Source of the DNA: Marinoscillum sp040218045
GTDB lineage: Bacteria; Bacteroidota; Bacteroidia; Cytophagales; Cyclobacteriaceae
DNA: 64,000 nucleotides
NCBI GenBank assembly: GCA_040218045.1
Contig: JAVJQA010000005.1
Coordinates: 1-64,000 of the forward strand
Direction: 5' to 3'
Positions within the stretch are counted from its first letter, which is position 1. Every line of letters starts with the position of its first letter. Of this stretch, positions 1 through 9,193 are shown piece after piece. A program made the translations under genes and the position numbers. A model generated the notes under the pieces. It ran no database searches, was not told the origin of the DNA, and was given only the letters and a program-made list of their open reading frames with translations.

Positions 1-348
1 CAATTCATACAACGGCAGAGCATGAACTAAAAGCTGCTCCAGGTAAAATTTAAGGGCCTTAATGGACAGGTTCTGGTATGAACCAGACACACCTCGCTTC
101 ACCAGCATTTGTTGGAAATCCATAATATCCTCTTTACCTACTTTATGAAGTGGCATTGGATAAACAAATTTTAAAAATTCCCTAAACATATACCGGTAGG
201 TCGTAATCGTAGAGGAGCCATAGCGCCTCACTTCCAGCTTCTGGACCAGGCTATCCAACGCCTGCTTGTACTCATGCCCATTTTTTCTAACGCACATAAT
301 AGCTTTCAAAATATCAACTGTAAAATAATATAAGCCATACCAGGTCAT
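1..348 (-). CDS. Tyrosine recombinase (phage-type integrase), N-terminal part, cut by the window edge
   Basis: The minus strand is open from an ATG at 348 to the left edge of the window and gives about 116 residues without a stop. After a short lead it contains the core-binding (SAM-like) signature of tyrosine recombinases: the segments YKQALDSLVQKLEVRRYGSS, TITTYRYMFREFLKF and KEDIMDFQQMLVKRGVSGSY, then SIKALKFYLEQLL. The catalytic domain with the R-H-R-Y residues would lie outside the window. A second in-frame ATG at 297 is an alternative start; I prefer 348 only because the frame is open and a GAGAG stretch precedes it. The family breaks and joins DNA at specific sites and is typical of integrated or integron-like elements, but what this copy acts on cannot be told from here. 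Confidence 0.75.
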   Translation of the reverse strand, partial: MTWYGLYYFTVDILKAIMCVRKNGHEYKQALDSLVQKLEVRRYGSSTITTYRYMFREFLKFVYPMPLHKVGKEDIMDFQQMLVKRGVSGSYQNLSIKALKFYLEQLLVHALPLYEL

Positions 349-466
349 CTCTCATCCCTTGTCTGGAGAATCAGGCTCATGAGGGAAAGAACGGCAATTT
401 ATATAACTTAACCGAGTCAATAAACGGTTATATCCGTTTGTATTCGTAAATAACCAGATATTTAAA

Positions 467-634
467 ATGGAAAATTTTGCAATTAAAAAGTGCCTGACAT
501 GCGGGAAAACCCTGACCGGGCGAATAGACAAAAAGTATTGTAGTGATCAGTGTAGAGAAATTCAAAAAAAAGAACTGAAGATTAAACTACCACCTTCATA
601 TAGCCAAAGTGATAGAAGCAGACCATTCAGTTAA
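467..634 (+). CDS. Small zinc-ribbon protein (DUF2116-like)
   Basis: A 55-residue reading frame starting with ATG and ending with TAA. It contains four cysteines in the order CxxC-x15-CxxxxC (KKCLTCGKTLTGRIDKKYC, then SDQC), the pattern of a small zinc-ribbon found in many short Bacteroidota proteins, followed by a basic tail. The last eight bases overlap the 3' end of the convergent pbpC gene. It is divergent from the recombinase fragment and shares a 118-bp spacer with it. The function is unknown; the metal-binding fold is inferred from the cysteine pattern only. The frame was too short for automatic detection but the cysteine arrangement makes it credible. Confidence 0.7.
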   Translation: MENFAIKKCLTCGKTLTGRIDKKYCSDQCREIQKKELKIKLPPSYSQSDRSRPFS

Positions 635-2921
635 TCACTACATTGAATTTTACCCTGTCACTATTGCCTTCGCTATCCACAACCCTGAGCTGATGATCAC
701 CTGATCTTAACTTCAGTGGGAGGGAAGGTTGATCCACAGTACTGCCTAAAAACGAGTCATCAAGGTACCAGAAAACCTCTCGATCCGGGAAGCGCGTGGC
801 TACCCTGCTCACTACTGGCTGGAAGGTGCCGTCAAAGTCCCGGGTTACTACGATGTTCGCCAGATCAAGTGGATAAATGATCTGGAGCATGTCTTTTTCC
901 TGGCGTGTCGGGCAACCTGGATTGTGTTGTGGAATGTCCTCAATAAGACCCCCATTTTGCCTTAAATAGTAATTGACATCAGGAGGATAGTTGAGATAGT
1001 TCTTAGAAACCTGGGTACCGGTCCAGCAATGTGAGCAAACCACCTGGCTCGATGGTTCATTGACCACCAGCGACTGGTGAAACGGACATATTCGCATAGG
1101 CTTCATGTGTTTTGGCGCTTCGGAAATCGTTGAGTGAGGACAATTCTCACTGACATAAAACCCTGTTTCCTCGCAAATTTTAATGGAAACAAAATCGGCT
1201 TTTTCTGTTTTGAACCACTCAGGTTCTGATTTTGGAAGTACATTCAAAATATTGAACAATAAAGGACCCGCACTTTTCATCCCGGACAGGTTCTTGTTGG
1301 ACGCTCCGTCAAAGTTTCCAACCCAAACCACAATCGTCCAATCGGGCGTAGTTCCCACCGCCCAGGCATCCTTGTGTCCATAGCTCGTCCCCGTTTTCCA
1401 GGCAATGGGTTTTTGATTGCCATATTTTTTCCAGAAAAACTCAAGACCAGGCCGGATCAGCTCTTTCATTTCCTCCAAGATGAGGTAAGAGGCTCCTGCA
1501 CTCAATAAATTATTCTTGTGTGGGTTTTGTCCTTTTTCCAGGTAGCTGATGGTACTGAAATTGCCCCCATTGGCCATTCCAGAGTAGAGGATGCCTATGT
1601 CCCAGGGTGTCACTTCTGAGCCACCCAGAATAATCGGAAGGCCGTATTCGTCAGAAGTTCTGAAAAGGGTAGAGATACCTGCGGCTTTGAGCTGATTGTA
1701 AAACTTATCCACTCCATATGCATTGAGAAGCCGCACTGCCGGAATGTTCAGTGAATAGATCAATGCCTTATTGGCCGGAATGATCCCCGCAAATTTCTCA
1801 GAGGCATTGTTGGGAGAGAAGCTACTAAAGTATGTGGGCACATCTTTAATCAGCGTGGTGGGCAAAATCAAGCCTTCATCGATGGATAGCGCATAGAGGT
1901 AGGGCTTTAGAATCGATCCGGAAGATCTTGCGGCTTGTACCCCATCTACTCTCCCAAGATGCTCTAAATCGTCAAAATCCTGGCTCCCGACATAGCTCAC
2001 GACTTTTCCTGATTGGTTGTTGATGACCAGGGCACACGCATTGGCCACACCCATCTGCCGCATGGTTGCTGCATGCTGCCGCACAAAGAAATTTGTCTCA
2101 TACTGGATTGTAGGATCAATGGATGTTTTCACAATAGAGAGCTGATTCTCCCGATGGATTTTTTCTGTAAGATGCGGGGCTGCCAGTGGGAATGGTATGA
2201 TCTCACCGGGGACCGGTTCCAAAAGGGAGAGTTCGTAGGTTTCCAAATCAATCATCTCCTCATTTCTTAGTTTTAGCAAAAGCTCATCTCGCTTTCTTTT
2301 AAGCTCACTATTATTTTTTGACGGGAAGACCATCCCGGGAGCATTGGGCAATACGGCCAGTGTAGCTGCTTCGGCCCATGATAGCTGATCAGGATGCTTG
2401 TCGTAAAACCGATAGGACGCTGCCAGGTATCCCCTGATGTTGCTGCCATAAGGTGCATGAGATAGATACTCATCCAGCAGTTCTTCTTTGGAGTATTTGA
2501 CTTCAAGCTTGAGGGCAAGAAATATCTCCAGAATCTTCTGAAAGAGCGTACGCTCCTCATTTCGGATCATTCGGGCTACCTGCATGGTAATGGTTGATCC
2601 GCCACTGATCACCCGGCCATGTTTGGCATTGAGGTAGGCAGCCCTGATCAGTGCAACCGGATTGATGCCCGGGTGAGTATAAAAATACTTATCCTCATAG
2701 GTGAGAACGGCAGTCTTAAGATTCGCCGGGATGTTTTGACTAAGCTGAGGAGGCAGACACCACTGTTCCTGAGTATTGAGAAATACCCTGAGAAAGCTAC
2801 TGTCGTTGGCCAAAATCACCTGGCTGTAGTCATGTGGCAAACGCTGCGACAAAGGTGCAAATAGATATACTGCCAGACTTGCTAACACAACGCCTCCACC
2901 AACCAATGCTCTTCGCTTCAT
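627..2921 (-). CDS. pbpC: Penicillin-binding protein 1C (bifunctional transglycosylase/transpeptidase)
   Basis: A 764-residue inner-membrane protein. The N-terminus has one membrane anchor (about residues 5-25). The GT51 glycosyltransferase domain follows (about 45-215) with the catalytic glutamate of YEDKYFYTHPG at E76 and the GGSTITMQVARM motif. The transpeptidase domain (about 280-570) has the three class motifs: S336-I-L-K339, S390-L-N392 and K509-T-G-T. The C-terminal part, about 675-764, resembles the BiPBP_C domain of PBP1C and is preceded by a cysteine-rich segment. Family members polymerise and crosslink peptidoglycan. The start is an ATG four bases after the stop of the A2M gene, so the two are co-transcribed, the same pairing as yfhM-pbpC of enterobacteria. 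Its 3' end overlaps the zinc-ribbon gene on the other strand. Confidence 0.93.
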   Translation of the reverse strand: MKRRALVGGGVVLASLAVYLFAPLSQRLPHDYSQVILANDSSFLRVFLNTQEQWCLPPQLSQNIPANLKTAVLTYEDKYFYTHPGINPVALIRAAYLNAKHGRVISGGSTITMQVARMIRNEERTLFQKILEIFLALKLEVKYSKEELLDEYLSHAPYGSNIRGYLAASYRFYDKHPDQLSWAEAATLAVLPNAPGMVFPSKNNSELKRKRDELLLKLRNEEMIDLETYELSLLEPVPGEIIPFPLAAPHLTEKIHRENQLSIVKTSIDPTIQYETNFFVRQHAATMRQMGVANACALVINNQSGKVVSYVGSQDFDDLEHLGRVDGVQAARSSGSILKPYLYALSIDEGLILPTTLIKDVPTYFSSFSPNNASEKFAGIIPANKALIYSLNIPAVRLLNAYGVDKFYNQLKAAGISTLFRTSDEYGLPIILGGSEVTPWDIGILYSGMANGGNFSTISYLEKGQNPHKNNLLSAGASYLILEEMKELIRPGLEFFWKKYGNQKPIAWKTGTSYGHKDAWAVGTTPDWTIVVWVGNFDGASNKNLSGMKSAGPLLFNILNVLPKSEPEWFKTEKADFVSIKICEETGFYVSENCPHSTISEAPKHMKPMRICPFHQSLVVNEPSSQVVCSHCWTGTQVSKNYLNYPPDVNYYLRQNGGLIEDIPQHNPGCPTRQEKDMLQIIYPLDLANIVVTRDFDGTFQPVVSRVATRFPDREVFWYLDDSFLGSTVDQPSLPLKLRSGDHQLRVVDSEGNSDRVKFNVVIN

Positions 2922-2925
2922 TAAT

Positions 2926-5900
2926 CTACTTCTCTACAATCACCACTTTACCCGGTTTGGTTGCCACGTAATCATTGTTATACATTGCCTCGCATCTTGC
3001 GCCAGGCATGATGTATTGTCCATTCGTGATGGCATTGATTTTCACCACAAAATCGAGCTTTGTTTTGCCCAGATCAAAAAACCACATGATTCTGTCATCT
3101 CTAATGTCCAGATATTCTTCCTTACCGGTAATCCACCCGGCCATCCAGCTGGATTCGATTTCCCCGGAAAGGCGGGTATTCTCAATCTCCCATCCTGATG
3201 GAAGTATTTGCACCAGGGCTACTTCTTCTATGCTGGATACCACACTTTTATTGAACACGCGGTAGCGACCATAGAAAGTGCTTCCTTGTTTCACACTTGT
3301 GATGTCGATGGATTCACCGTCTTCGTTGAACCAGTCCACGGTCAGCTGAATATTTTTGTTTTGCTCTGCGACATTTTCTTTCAATGGAACCCCGTTCGAC
3401 GAAAGCGTTGCATAAAGTTGCTTAGCCTTCACAGTGCTGCTCAGTGTTACTTTCATTTCCTGGCCATAACCCTCATTGATGTACAATTGATAATCGTCCA
3501 CAGATTTGATGGTTTCAGTTTTGCCATTAGGAAGTTCCACTACTCCTTCAATAATGAGATCGTCAGTAGCTGAAATCCCTGCATAGTCAAAATAACTGCC
3601 GATACCCAAAAGCATCTGGCCAGTGGTTTGCGTAGAATACCAGTAATGACCTGACAGGACTTTGGCTATTTCCTTCGCCATCAAAGAAGCATCTTCAGAT
3701 CGGTCCAGTGTCACCAGGCATCGCAGGATAATCCCCAGGTCGCGATTGGTAGAACCATAAGTATTGCCGAATTCCTGGTAGTCTTCAACTGTTTTTGAGA
3801 TGTTATTGGCCAACCCTGACACCTTGTCTTCAGCTCCAGCTAGTTTGTAGGCAGTGACCAGCATCCACTTCTGTACACTGCTCATCTCCTCATAGTTATT
3901 TTGCTTAAGAAGGTTCATTTCACTGATTGGGGCTTTATTGGCCAGTGCGAGCACAAAACACCTGTTTACCCTGGTCATCAGATATTGTGGATCTTTGGAG
4001 CCTTGTCGCGTTTGACGTTCAAGATATCGCACAATGCCGTCATACATTAAGTCTGGTACCACATATCCCTTTTTACGTGCTTCTATTAAGAACTGACCGG
4101 CATAGTTACTACCCCACTCGGAAGCAGAGTTTCCTCCTGGCCAGTAGCTAAATCCGCCATCAGACAGTTGGAACATTCTCAATCGATCTATACCTGCATT
4201 GATGTTTTTGTCTATTTCCTTTTTTCGCTTTTCATCATTGGCGAAGAGTGTTTTCAAAGCAAGCTGTGGAAAGACCGAAGAGGTGGTCTGCTCAATGCAA
4301 CCGTACGGATACCTGATGAGATAGTCCAGTCGATGCATGAAATCCATGTTGGGGAAAGCTGCCAGTTTCAAACGGGCATTGTTGGTGCCATCCAATCCCA
4401 CGCGAGGTAGGCCGAAAGAAATGGTCTCTCCCGGCTTGATGATTTTCTCTTCGGACTGATAAATACGGCTAGCGCTTGGTGAGACTGGAACATCCGCTTC
4501 AAAACTGCTTTGAGCGGTTTTCCCCTTTCCGGTAATGACGATTTTACCCTGACCCACAGCTTCTTTTACTTTCACCTTAAACTGGAAGAGCTGGTCCTCC
4601 ACGCCGTTGAAGGTATGTTTGATTGTAGATTGTCCGATGATCTCCAGCGGTCCTTCAGTGGACAGTGCAATGTCTACAGTACCTACATTCTCTTTGGTGG
4701 CAAATACATTGACCGGGATAGTGAACTCATCGCCTGGTTTCAATGCACGAGGGATCGTTGGTTGAATGATCAGATCGCTTCGTACCGGGACTGTTTTCTC
4801 AGCAGAGCCATATGCATTTTCGCTGGCCGAAACTACCATGACCCGTACTGAACCAACGTAGTTTGGCATTTTGAAGCTTACTTTTGCTTTGCCATTTTGA
4901 TCTGTCATTAGTGGGCCTTCAAACATACAAACTGGTTTGAACCGTTTTTTCTTTTCGAAAGGATCAACCTGGGATTCACGATAATCCATATCCCCACCAA
5001 TTGAGAATGTTTTAAATACATCGTCTGCATTGGCACCAATCACAAACCCAAAGAGGTCAAATGTTTCTACGTCGAGTCTTACTTTTTTATAGAATTCCTT
5101 CCATGGATTTGGGGTTCTGAATCCGGTAAGGTCTAGCAATCCTTCATCCACCACAGCCACAGTGAGCTGTGTTTGCTTACCGTTCAGTGTGTTGATATTG
5201 ATATCAAATTCTTGTTCTGGAAGTAGCTCGTCAGGCATGCTTATGATCAGTTCTTGTTTGGTATCCGGGTCTACTATGGATAGTGGCAGAATCCCAAACA
5301 TCCTGATGGGCCTGTCATTCACCGTTTGCGCATGATCTTGTAATACCGTGATGGTTACATAGACATTAGGAGCCATTGATTTGGCAATTTTTACCCGCAC
5401 TTGCATTTCCTCCTGATCTTTGGGTTTTACCCACTGACTGATGAGGATATCATTTCCTTGCTCTACCGTGAGCAGGATGTTACCCTTGCGTGGAGAAGGA
5501 AAGGTAACTATGGCTTCATCGCCCACCTGGTAAGATTCCTTGTCACTTCTAAGACTAAGCGTTCCAGCGTTTTCATCACCACTTGGAACTCCACCATATG
5601 GATAAGCGCTCATAAAGATGCTGGAGGTGTGACCTAGGTTGGTTGATGCATCCTGAACTTCAATAAGATATTGCCCGCTTTGAGTGGGTTGAAACGGCAC
5701 CGAACCAAAAGGCATGGCTGATGTGATGGTACCTTCTTCTACCAGATAGGAATGTTGGTCAGATTTGTATCGCAACTTAAAGTCCCTGTAGCTATCATAT
5801 TGATACCACCAGTATTTGCTGTTTCGATAGATTCGATAAACCATTTCCTTGCCCTTTACAGCTTCTCCTTTGTGATCAACAAGGATTACCGGAATGTCCT

Positions 5901-8349
5901 GTTTCACATTCAGTTTGGCATAGCTGTAGTCATTTTTTATCCCCACATAGTGTGGAAATGGGTGAAGATCTACATATGCCCAGGAGTTGTTCGGTCTTCC
6001 TCCTTCTTCCTGTATCGTGGCATTTAATTTGACTTTTAAAGGAGAGGGTGCTTGTTTCAATGAGGGGATATTCCAGGTAATATTGGCCTTGCCATCTTCA
6101 TTGAGGTTTCCAGATTGGATTTTTGTTTTGATATCCTGAAACTCTACATTTTGATTGAAGAAAGAATACTCTGCATATTTCGGAAACGCACTTGGCAGAT
6201 CGTAAATTTCTACCTCAGTTTCATATGGGAGTCCGGAAGCGCTGGCTCCAAAAAGATAACGGCTCTCTACTTCAAATTTTAACTGTTTGTTTTCTGGAAG
6301 CAATGTGAGCATATCAGGTGTCACTTTCACCTTAAGCTTATTGGCAACTACGGTTTCTACCTTGAGGTCGTGGTAGAAATATTTGTTACCAACATTGATT
6401 TGAACATTCCAGTTGCCAGTGGGGTCATTTTGTTCTGTTCCAAAAGTGAAGTTATAAAAGCCATCCCGGGCATTTTTCTGGGTGGACTCCATAACCAGAG
6501 TGCCTTCCGGATTGTAAAGTTTAAAGTATGCCGGAATATTGTTGCCACCGGAGCGGTTTTCGTACCTTATGATGCAAGATAGGTTGACCGAATCCCCCGG
6601 CCTATAAACGCCGCGTTCGGTATAAATAAACGCCCGGGTCTCCATTTCATACTGGCTGAGTCCGCTCACATCAAACCCGGATGTATTCCATTGCATCTCA
6701 TAAGGTTTGATGATACTCGTTTGACCATTTTTGGTGGCTTTAATGAGTTGGATGTAGGAAGAGGCAGTTATCGAGGTTCTACCTTCTGAATCGGTAGTTT
6801 TCGAATAAGACTCATCATATCTGCTAATGGTTACATCTACTCCGGACATTGGTTCCCCGGTCTTTAGATCGGTCGTATAAATTTGGTACACATCCTGGCC
6901 CTCTCTTTTGGCTAAAAGCCCAATGTCAGAGATGGTGACTGGCTTATAAATTTGTCCGTTTTTTTGGATATAACTTAGCTCGTCACCTTCCAATGGCACC
7001 AGTACGTCCTGTGGATTGAAATTGATGCGAATCAAATACAGTCCGTTGTTGAATTCCTTCAATACGTTGTCTAAAGACAGATTGTGAAGCAGCCACTTAT
7101 TCTTCTCATCACTGATCTCGAGGGTTTGGTTATAGATAATGGCACCAACCGAAGAGACATAGGTATTATTAAACTCATCGTTTCTGTTTTTCCCACTTTT
7201 CAGGTTTTCGTTTCTGAAAAACTGCTCTACATTTTCACCGAAAACTTTCTTGACTTCTACATGAACTCTCTTGAGGTTAGTGGTAAGGAACTGTAGATTT
7301 TTCTTATTGCTGGTAGGCATGAAAAGGCCATTGCTGGCAAACTCTACCTGTGGTGCGATATCGGCAAATTTTATTGTTTTGGTAAATGCCTTGTCAGTGG
7401 TTGTGGTCCACTTGCTTTTCACACCCTTTGCTATATTGACTGTGTATTCATTGCCAAACCTAAAATCTCCATCGAGAATCAAATACTTGCCAAGTTTTTG
7501 GAGTTTGAAGTCAACATCAGGACTAACAGACAGAAAGCCATCCAGCTTCTGATTGATGTCCAGTTGGTCAGAAAACTTAATCATTAATTTAGGTGACTTG
7601 CCCTGCTCGTCTTTTTCGAACGCACTCACTTCCAGTTTATTCAATGGCACTATTTCAACGACCCGTTCGAGTGATTCACTCAGCTCAAGTACAGATTTAT
7701 CAATGCTGAATAAGTAATTCTCAGAGCCTGATTGTCTTTTGATAGGGGCACTGGTGAAACTGAAACTTGTTTCGCTTTCCTGGTTCCAGATAATGCTACT
7801 GGATTCTAATCTCGAACCTTCTTTGATCGCTTCCAAAGTAACAGGGAGTGCAAAACTTACTTTCCCCTGGTAAACAAGGTTTTGTGGATCGGTGGGATTG
7901 AGCAATTGCAGATCCCCGGTGAAAGTCAGTATTTCCTGACCTTCTATGTAGAATTTCAGCGGGATTTCTTTGACCACAAATTCACCAGGCACCTGGGTCA
8001 GATCAATTTTCCCTGTATAATTTGTTCTGGTGGGTAAAGGGTCGTTGGGTGTGAAAACGATTTTTCTACGTGAAACCCAATTAGCCTTCCCTTTAATCTC
8101 AGGGTTGAATGAGAAGGGGTTATCAATCGGTTGATTTATTTGATCTTCAGAGACCACATCATAATTGAAAGTGACTGCAATAGGTGTTTTTGGCTTAATT
8201 ACTCCTGAAGTGATTTGACTGATTATCTGTGCGACTTCTTCGGAGTATTTGATTTCCTCAAAATCCGGTTTATCACTTTCGGACTTACCACAGGAAATTA
8301 AAAAGCACAATGATAAAAAAATGAGAACGCGGTTAGTAAATCGAGACAT
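2926..8349 (-). CDS. Bacterial alpha-2-macroglobulin lipoprotein with intact thioester motif
   Basis: 1807 residues. The N-terminus is a lipoprotein signal (hydrophobic stretch ending LISC, then GKSES), so the protein should be anchored in an envelope membrane. A series of macroglobulin beta domains fills the first two thirds, including an A2M_N-type region near TERGVYRPGDSVNLSC and the A2M central domain around FEGPLMTDQNGKAKVSFKMP. The thioester domain has the canonical motif YPYGCIEQTTSS, with Cys1351 encoded at 4297-4299, and the alpha/alpha toroid expected after it (GGFSYWPGG and following). Known bacterial A2Ms trap proteases that attack the envelope and work with PBP1C in repair. The gap to pbpC is four bases. 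An M23 lipoprotein gene lies 95 bp upstream on the same strand, and a second A2M gene is divergent beyond it. Confidence 0.93.
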   Translation of the reverse strand: MSRFTNRVLIFLSLCFLISCGKSESDKPDFEEIKYSEEVAQIISQITSGVIKPKTPIAVTFNYDVVSEDQINQPIDNPFSFNPEIKGKANWVSRRKIVFTPNDPLPTRTNYTGKIDLTQVPGEFVVKEIPLKFYIEGQEILTFTGDLQLLNPTDPQNLVYQGKVSFALPVTLEAIKEGSRLESSSIIWNQESETSFSFTSAPIKRQSGSENYLFSIDKSVLELSESLERVVEIVPLNKLEVSAFEKDEQGKSPKLMIKFSDQLDINQKLDGFLSVSPDVDFKLQKLGKYLILDGDFRFGNEYTVNIAKGVKSKWTTTTDKAFTKTIKFADIAPQVEFASNGLFMPTSNKKNLQFLTTNLKRVHVEVKKVFGENVEQFFRNENLKSGKNRNDEFNNTYVSSVGAIIYNQTLEISDEKNKWLLHNLSLDNVLKEFNNGLYLIRINFNPQDVLVPLEGDELSYIQKNGQIYKPVTISDIGLLAKREGQDVYQIYTTDLKTGEPMSGVDVTISRYDESYSKTTDSEGRTSITASSYIQLIKATKNGQTSIIKPYEMQWNTSGFDVSGLSQYEMETRAFIYTERGVYRPGDSVNLSCIIRYENRSGGNNIPAYFKLYNPEGTLVMESTQKNARDGFYNFTFGTEQNDPTGNWNVQINVGNKYFYHDLKVETVVANKLKVKVTPDMLTLLPENKQLKFEVESRYLFGASASGLPYETEVEIYDLPSAFPKYAEYSFFNQNVEFQDIKTKIQSGNLNEDGKANITWNIPSLKQAPSPLKVKLNATIQEEGGRPNNSWAYVDLHPFPHYVGIKNDYSYAKLNVKQDIPVILVDHKGEAVKGKEMVYRIYRNSKYWWYQYDSYRDFKLRYKSDQHSYLVEEGTITSAMPFGSVPFQPTQSGQYLIEVQDASTNLGHTSSIFMSAYPYGGVPSGDENAGTLSLRSDKESYQVGDEAIVTFPSPRKGNILLTVEQGNDILISQWVKPKDQEEMQVRVKIAKSMAPNVYVTITVLQDHAQTVNDRPIRMFGILPLSIVDPDTKQELIISMPDELLPEQEFDININTLNGKQTQLTVAVVDEGLLDLTGFRTPNPWKEFYKKVRLDVETFDLFGFVIGANADDVFKTFSIGGDMDYRESQVDPFEKKKRFKPVCMFEGPLMTDQNGKAKVSFKMPNYVGSVRVMVVSASENAYGSAEKTVPVRSDLIIQPTIPRALKPGDEFTIPVNVFATKENVGTVDIALSTEGPLEIIGQSTIKHTFNGVEDQLFQFKVKVKEAVGQGKIVITGKGKTAQSSFEADVPVSPSASRIYQSEEKIIKPGETISFGLPRVGLDGTNNARLKLAAFPNMDFMHRLDYLIRYPYGCIEQTTSSVFPQLALKTLFANDEKRKKEIDKNINAGIDRLRMFQLSDGGFSYWPGGNSASEWGSNYAGQFLIEARKKGYVVPDLMYDGIVRYLERQTRQGSKDPQYLMTRVNRCFVLALANKAPISEMNLLKQNNYEEMSSVQKWMLVTAYKLAGAEDKVSGLANNISKTVEDYQEFGNTYGSTNRDLGIILRCLVTLDRSEDASLMAKEIAKVLSGHYWYSTQTTGQMLLGIGSYFDYAGISATDDLIIEGVVELPNGKTETIKSVDDYQLYINEGYGQEMKVTLSSTVKAKQLYATLSSNGVPLKENVAEQNKNIQLTVDWFNEDGESIDITSVKQGSTFYGRYRVFNKSVVSSIEEVALVQILPSGWEIENTRLSGEIESSWMAGWITGKEEYLDIRDDRIMWFFDLGKTKLDFVVKINAITNGQYIMPGARCEAMYNNDYVATKPGKVVIVEK

Positions 8350-8444
8350 TGAATCCTTTTTTAGGCTTATAAAATGGCGGAATTGAATAAGGGATGAAAA
8401 TAGTAAATTAATAGATACTTCTGAATGATCTAGTGATCTAATCG

Positions 8445-9056
8445 TTATTGATTTTGATGTTTTTTCATAAAGGTGAGCGGATCGTGAAACCGGTTAAGCA
8501 GTTCTGTTTCATCAAAACACTCCAATGTAAAAGACATAAACTGTCTGTGTGGTAGTTTAGGCGTAGGTTGAATGGGTTTTGGAGGAGTTTTTAAGACCTC
8601 AAAATGAAAGTGATCAAACTGCCAACCATGTAGATCCAGTTCCGCTTTATTAAAAAATCTTGCGATCTCTTCGTTGGGATCAACCTCCTGGTTAATCTCT
8701 ACCAGTATTTCCGCAATGTGTTCATATAAAGTCCAGAATGTATCAGTTTTCAGCTTGTGCTCCAAGATGAGTTGGGCGTAGGGTCCGTCTGTTCGTTTAC
8801 TGATAACCATACCTTTAGCTATTGGATAAATGGGGTTGTGAATATAATTATTTGATGGTCTCATGATATCAATGCCAGTGTGCAGATGCGCCGGCACTTC
8901 AGGCCTATCTGTCCGCTGAAGTCCAAAATCTCCGATAGAACTTAGTCTAATTGCAGAAATCTCACTACGATCCATTAGCGCTATCGGGGCACGGAATGGT
9001 TCAGGTTGAGCACAGGAGGTAAAAGCTAATAGAAAAAGGATAATCAGATTCTTCAC
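8445..9056 (-). CDS. M23 (LytM-type) metallopeptidase domain lipoprotein
   Basis: 203 residues with a lipoprotein signal (MKNLIILFLLAFTSC). The M23 zinc ligands are visible as HLHTGIDI (H-x3-D) and FDHFHFEV (H-x-H), and the middle segment TFWTLYEHIAEILVEINQEV matches the usual beta-hairpin with a catalytic-type histidine, so the site looks complete. Members cleave peptide crosslinks in peptidoglycan or serve as LytM regulators. The start codon is GTG; no in-frame ATG precedes it and the signal peptide begins directly there. The gene sits between two alpha-2-macroglobulin genes, same strand as the first and divergent from the second. This context suggests an envelope maintenance role, which is inference. 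Confidence 0.82.
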   Translation of the reverse strand: MKNLIILFLLAFTSCAQPEPFRAPIALMDRSEISAIRLSSIGDFGLQRTDRPEVPAHLHTGIDIMRPSNNYIHNPIYPIAKGMVISKRTDGPYAQLILEHKLKTDTFWTLYEHIAEILVEINQEVDPNEEIARFFNKAELDLHGWQFDHFHFEVLKTPPKPIQPTPKLPHRQFMSFTLECFDETELLNRFHDPLTFMKKHQNQ

Positions 9057-9193
9057 TTTTCAAAAGAAGGGTTTTGTAGAACAAATACACTAAAAGTCGA
9101 GGAATTTTATGGAATTTCCATGATTGGCGCATCATCATGGTGACTATCCTTAAGACATAGTCAAGTTTGTTTCACTCTTAATATATTTGATCT

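Noticed and set aside
9160..9193. Promoter TATATTTG before the plug-containing A2M gene
   Set aside because: The -7 element fits but no TTTG occurs at a proper distance.
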